A stretch of DNA of 5,917 nucleotides from Phycisphaerae bacterium (GTDB lineage Bacteria; Planctomycetota; Phycisphaerae; JAAYCJ01). Below are positions 5,440 through 5,917 of the stretch, piece by piece. The notes below the pieces were generated by a model that saw only the letters and a list, made by a program, of their open reading frames with translations, was not told the DNA's origin and did no database searches. The stretch's first letter is position 1; every line of letters starts with the position of its first letter. The translations under genes and the position numbers were made by a program. The stretch is taken from contig JAAZAW010000347.1 of assembly GCA_012514125.1 (NCBI GenBank), positions 1-5,917 of the forward strand. Reading direction: 5' to 3'.

Positions 5440-5917
5440 CTACATCATGCTTGAAACGGTCACACGCTGAACCTCTTCCGGCGTCGTCAGACCGCTTTTC
5501 ACTTTTCGCCAACCGTCTTCACGCAAAGTAAACATCCCTTCCTTGCGGGCAATATCGTTAAGCGTCCCCGCCGACGCCCGTTCCATAATTCCCTGGCGAA
5601 TCGAATCCGAAAACGGGACCAGTTCGAAAAGACCGAGTCGCCCTTTAAGCCCGCCGTTCTTACAGGTCCGACAACCGGCTCCATGATAGAAGACGGTATC
5701 TTCGTCCTTCTGAAAGTCACCGGGCAAATCGTCAGGATTCGGATGATAAGGTTCGCGGCAATTGGGACAAATCGACCGAACCAAACGCTGAGCCATGACT
5801 CCCTCCACCGCCGATGCCACAAGATAAGGCTCGACTCCCATATCGATCAAACGCGTCGCCGCACTGCACGCGTCATTCGTGTGAAGCGTGCTGAACACCA
5901 GGTGGCCGGTCAGCGAC
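5440..5917 (-). CDS. gspE: GspE, type II secretion ATPase, C-terminal part only
   Basis: This is the cytoplasmic hexameric ATPase that powers pseudopilus assembly. The frame is open to the right edge, so the 158 visible residues are about the last third of a protein usually 500-570 long. The Walker boxes lie outside. The first visible residues, SLTGHLVFSTLHTNDA, include the conserved His box of secretion ATPases, so the GTG at 5896-5898 is an internal Val and not a start. The tetracysteine zinc module follows as C-x2-C-x28-C-x2-C (5662-5769). It starts CPNC and ends CRTCKNGG, then GRLGLFELV, which typifies GspE and the related PilB. The tail, GMFTLREDGWRKVKSGLTTPEEVQRVT, is the standard C-terminus. 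The order E-F-G-H-I-J-K favours GspE over a type IV pilus PilB. The stop TAG is at 5440-5442. Confidence 0.95.
   Translation of the reverse strand, partial: SLTGHLVFSTLHTNDACSAATRLIDMGVEPYLVASAVEGVMAQRLVRSICPNCREPYHPNPDDLPGDFQKDEDTVFYHGAGCRTCKNGGLKGRLGLFELVPFSDSIRQGIMERASAGTLNDIARKEGMFTLREDGWRKVKSGLTTPEEVQRVTVSSMM
5662..5769 (-). other. Tetracysteine zinc-binding module of GspE
   Basis: Two Cys-x2-Cys pairs (CPNC and CRTC) are separated by 28 residues. In GspE and PilB proteins this module binds one zinc ion. All four cysteines are intact here. Confidence 0.85.

Noticed and set aside
5440..5898. A short stand-alone gene starting at the GTG at 5898
   Set aside because: The frame continues upstream to the window edge with SLTGHL, which belongs to the conserved GspE sequence, so this GTG encodes an internal Val.
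1..5917. A type IV pilus locus instead of a T2SS
   Set aside because: GspE and GspF resemble PilB and PilC, but the textbook GspG motifs, the GspJ signature and a GspK with helix-hairpin-helix-like motifs in canonical E-F-G-H-I-J-K order indicate a T2SS.

Overview
The window holds seven consecutive genes on the minus strand that together form the middle of a type II secretion system (T2SS, Gsp) operon. In transcription order (right to left) they are: the 3' end of gspE (secretion ATPase), gspF (inner-membrane platform protein), gspG (major pseudopilin), gspH, gspI and gspJ (minor pseudopilins), and most of gspK (large tip pseudopilin). gspK runs off the left edge and gspE off the right edge. 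I see no RNA genes, mobile elements, CRISPR arrays or convincing plus-strand genes.

Layout: 5440-5917 gspE (partial), a 47-bp gap, 4187-5392 gspF, an 82-bp gap with a very AT-rich core, 3628-4104 gspG, a 20-bp gap, 2972-3607 gspH (start revised here), a 29-bp overlap, 2062-3000 gspI, a 4-bp ATGA overlap, 1232-2065 gspJ, an 11-bp overlap, and 1-1242 gspK (partial). Packing tightens along the operon. The H-I-J-K junctions overlap, which suggests translational coupling of the four minor pseudopilins. The only sizeable gap lies just before the major pseudopilin.

How the parts work together, from knowledge of the family: GspE hydrolyses ATP at the cytoplasmic face and GspF anchors the assembly platform. 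GspG polymerises into a periplasmic pseudopilus, and the H-I-J-K complex caps and initiates it, so that exoproteins are pushed through the outer-membrane secretin. Secretin (GspD), GspC, GspL, GspM and the prepilin peptidase are not in this window.

The organism is a Gram-negative (diderm) bacterium of middling GC content, roughly 50% by eye. Several traits recall Planctomycetota: Ala (or Ser) instead of Gly before the pseudopilin cleavage site, a GspK carrying an EF-hand-like loop, and a long GspK. This placement is an inference and was not tested by any search. The least ordinary features are a C-terminal extension of about 180 residues on GspI, an acidic insertion in GspJ, the canonical EF-hand-type loop in GspK, and the non-Gly cleavage sites. 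This looks like a conventional T2SS with lineage-specific elaborations rather than a new system.
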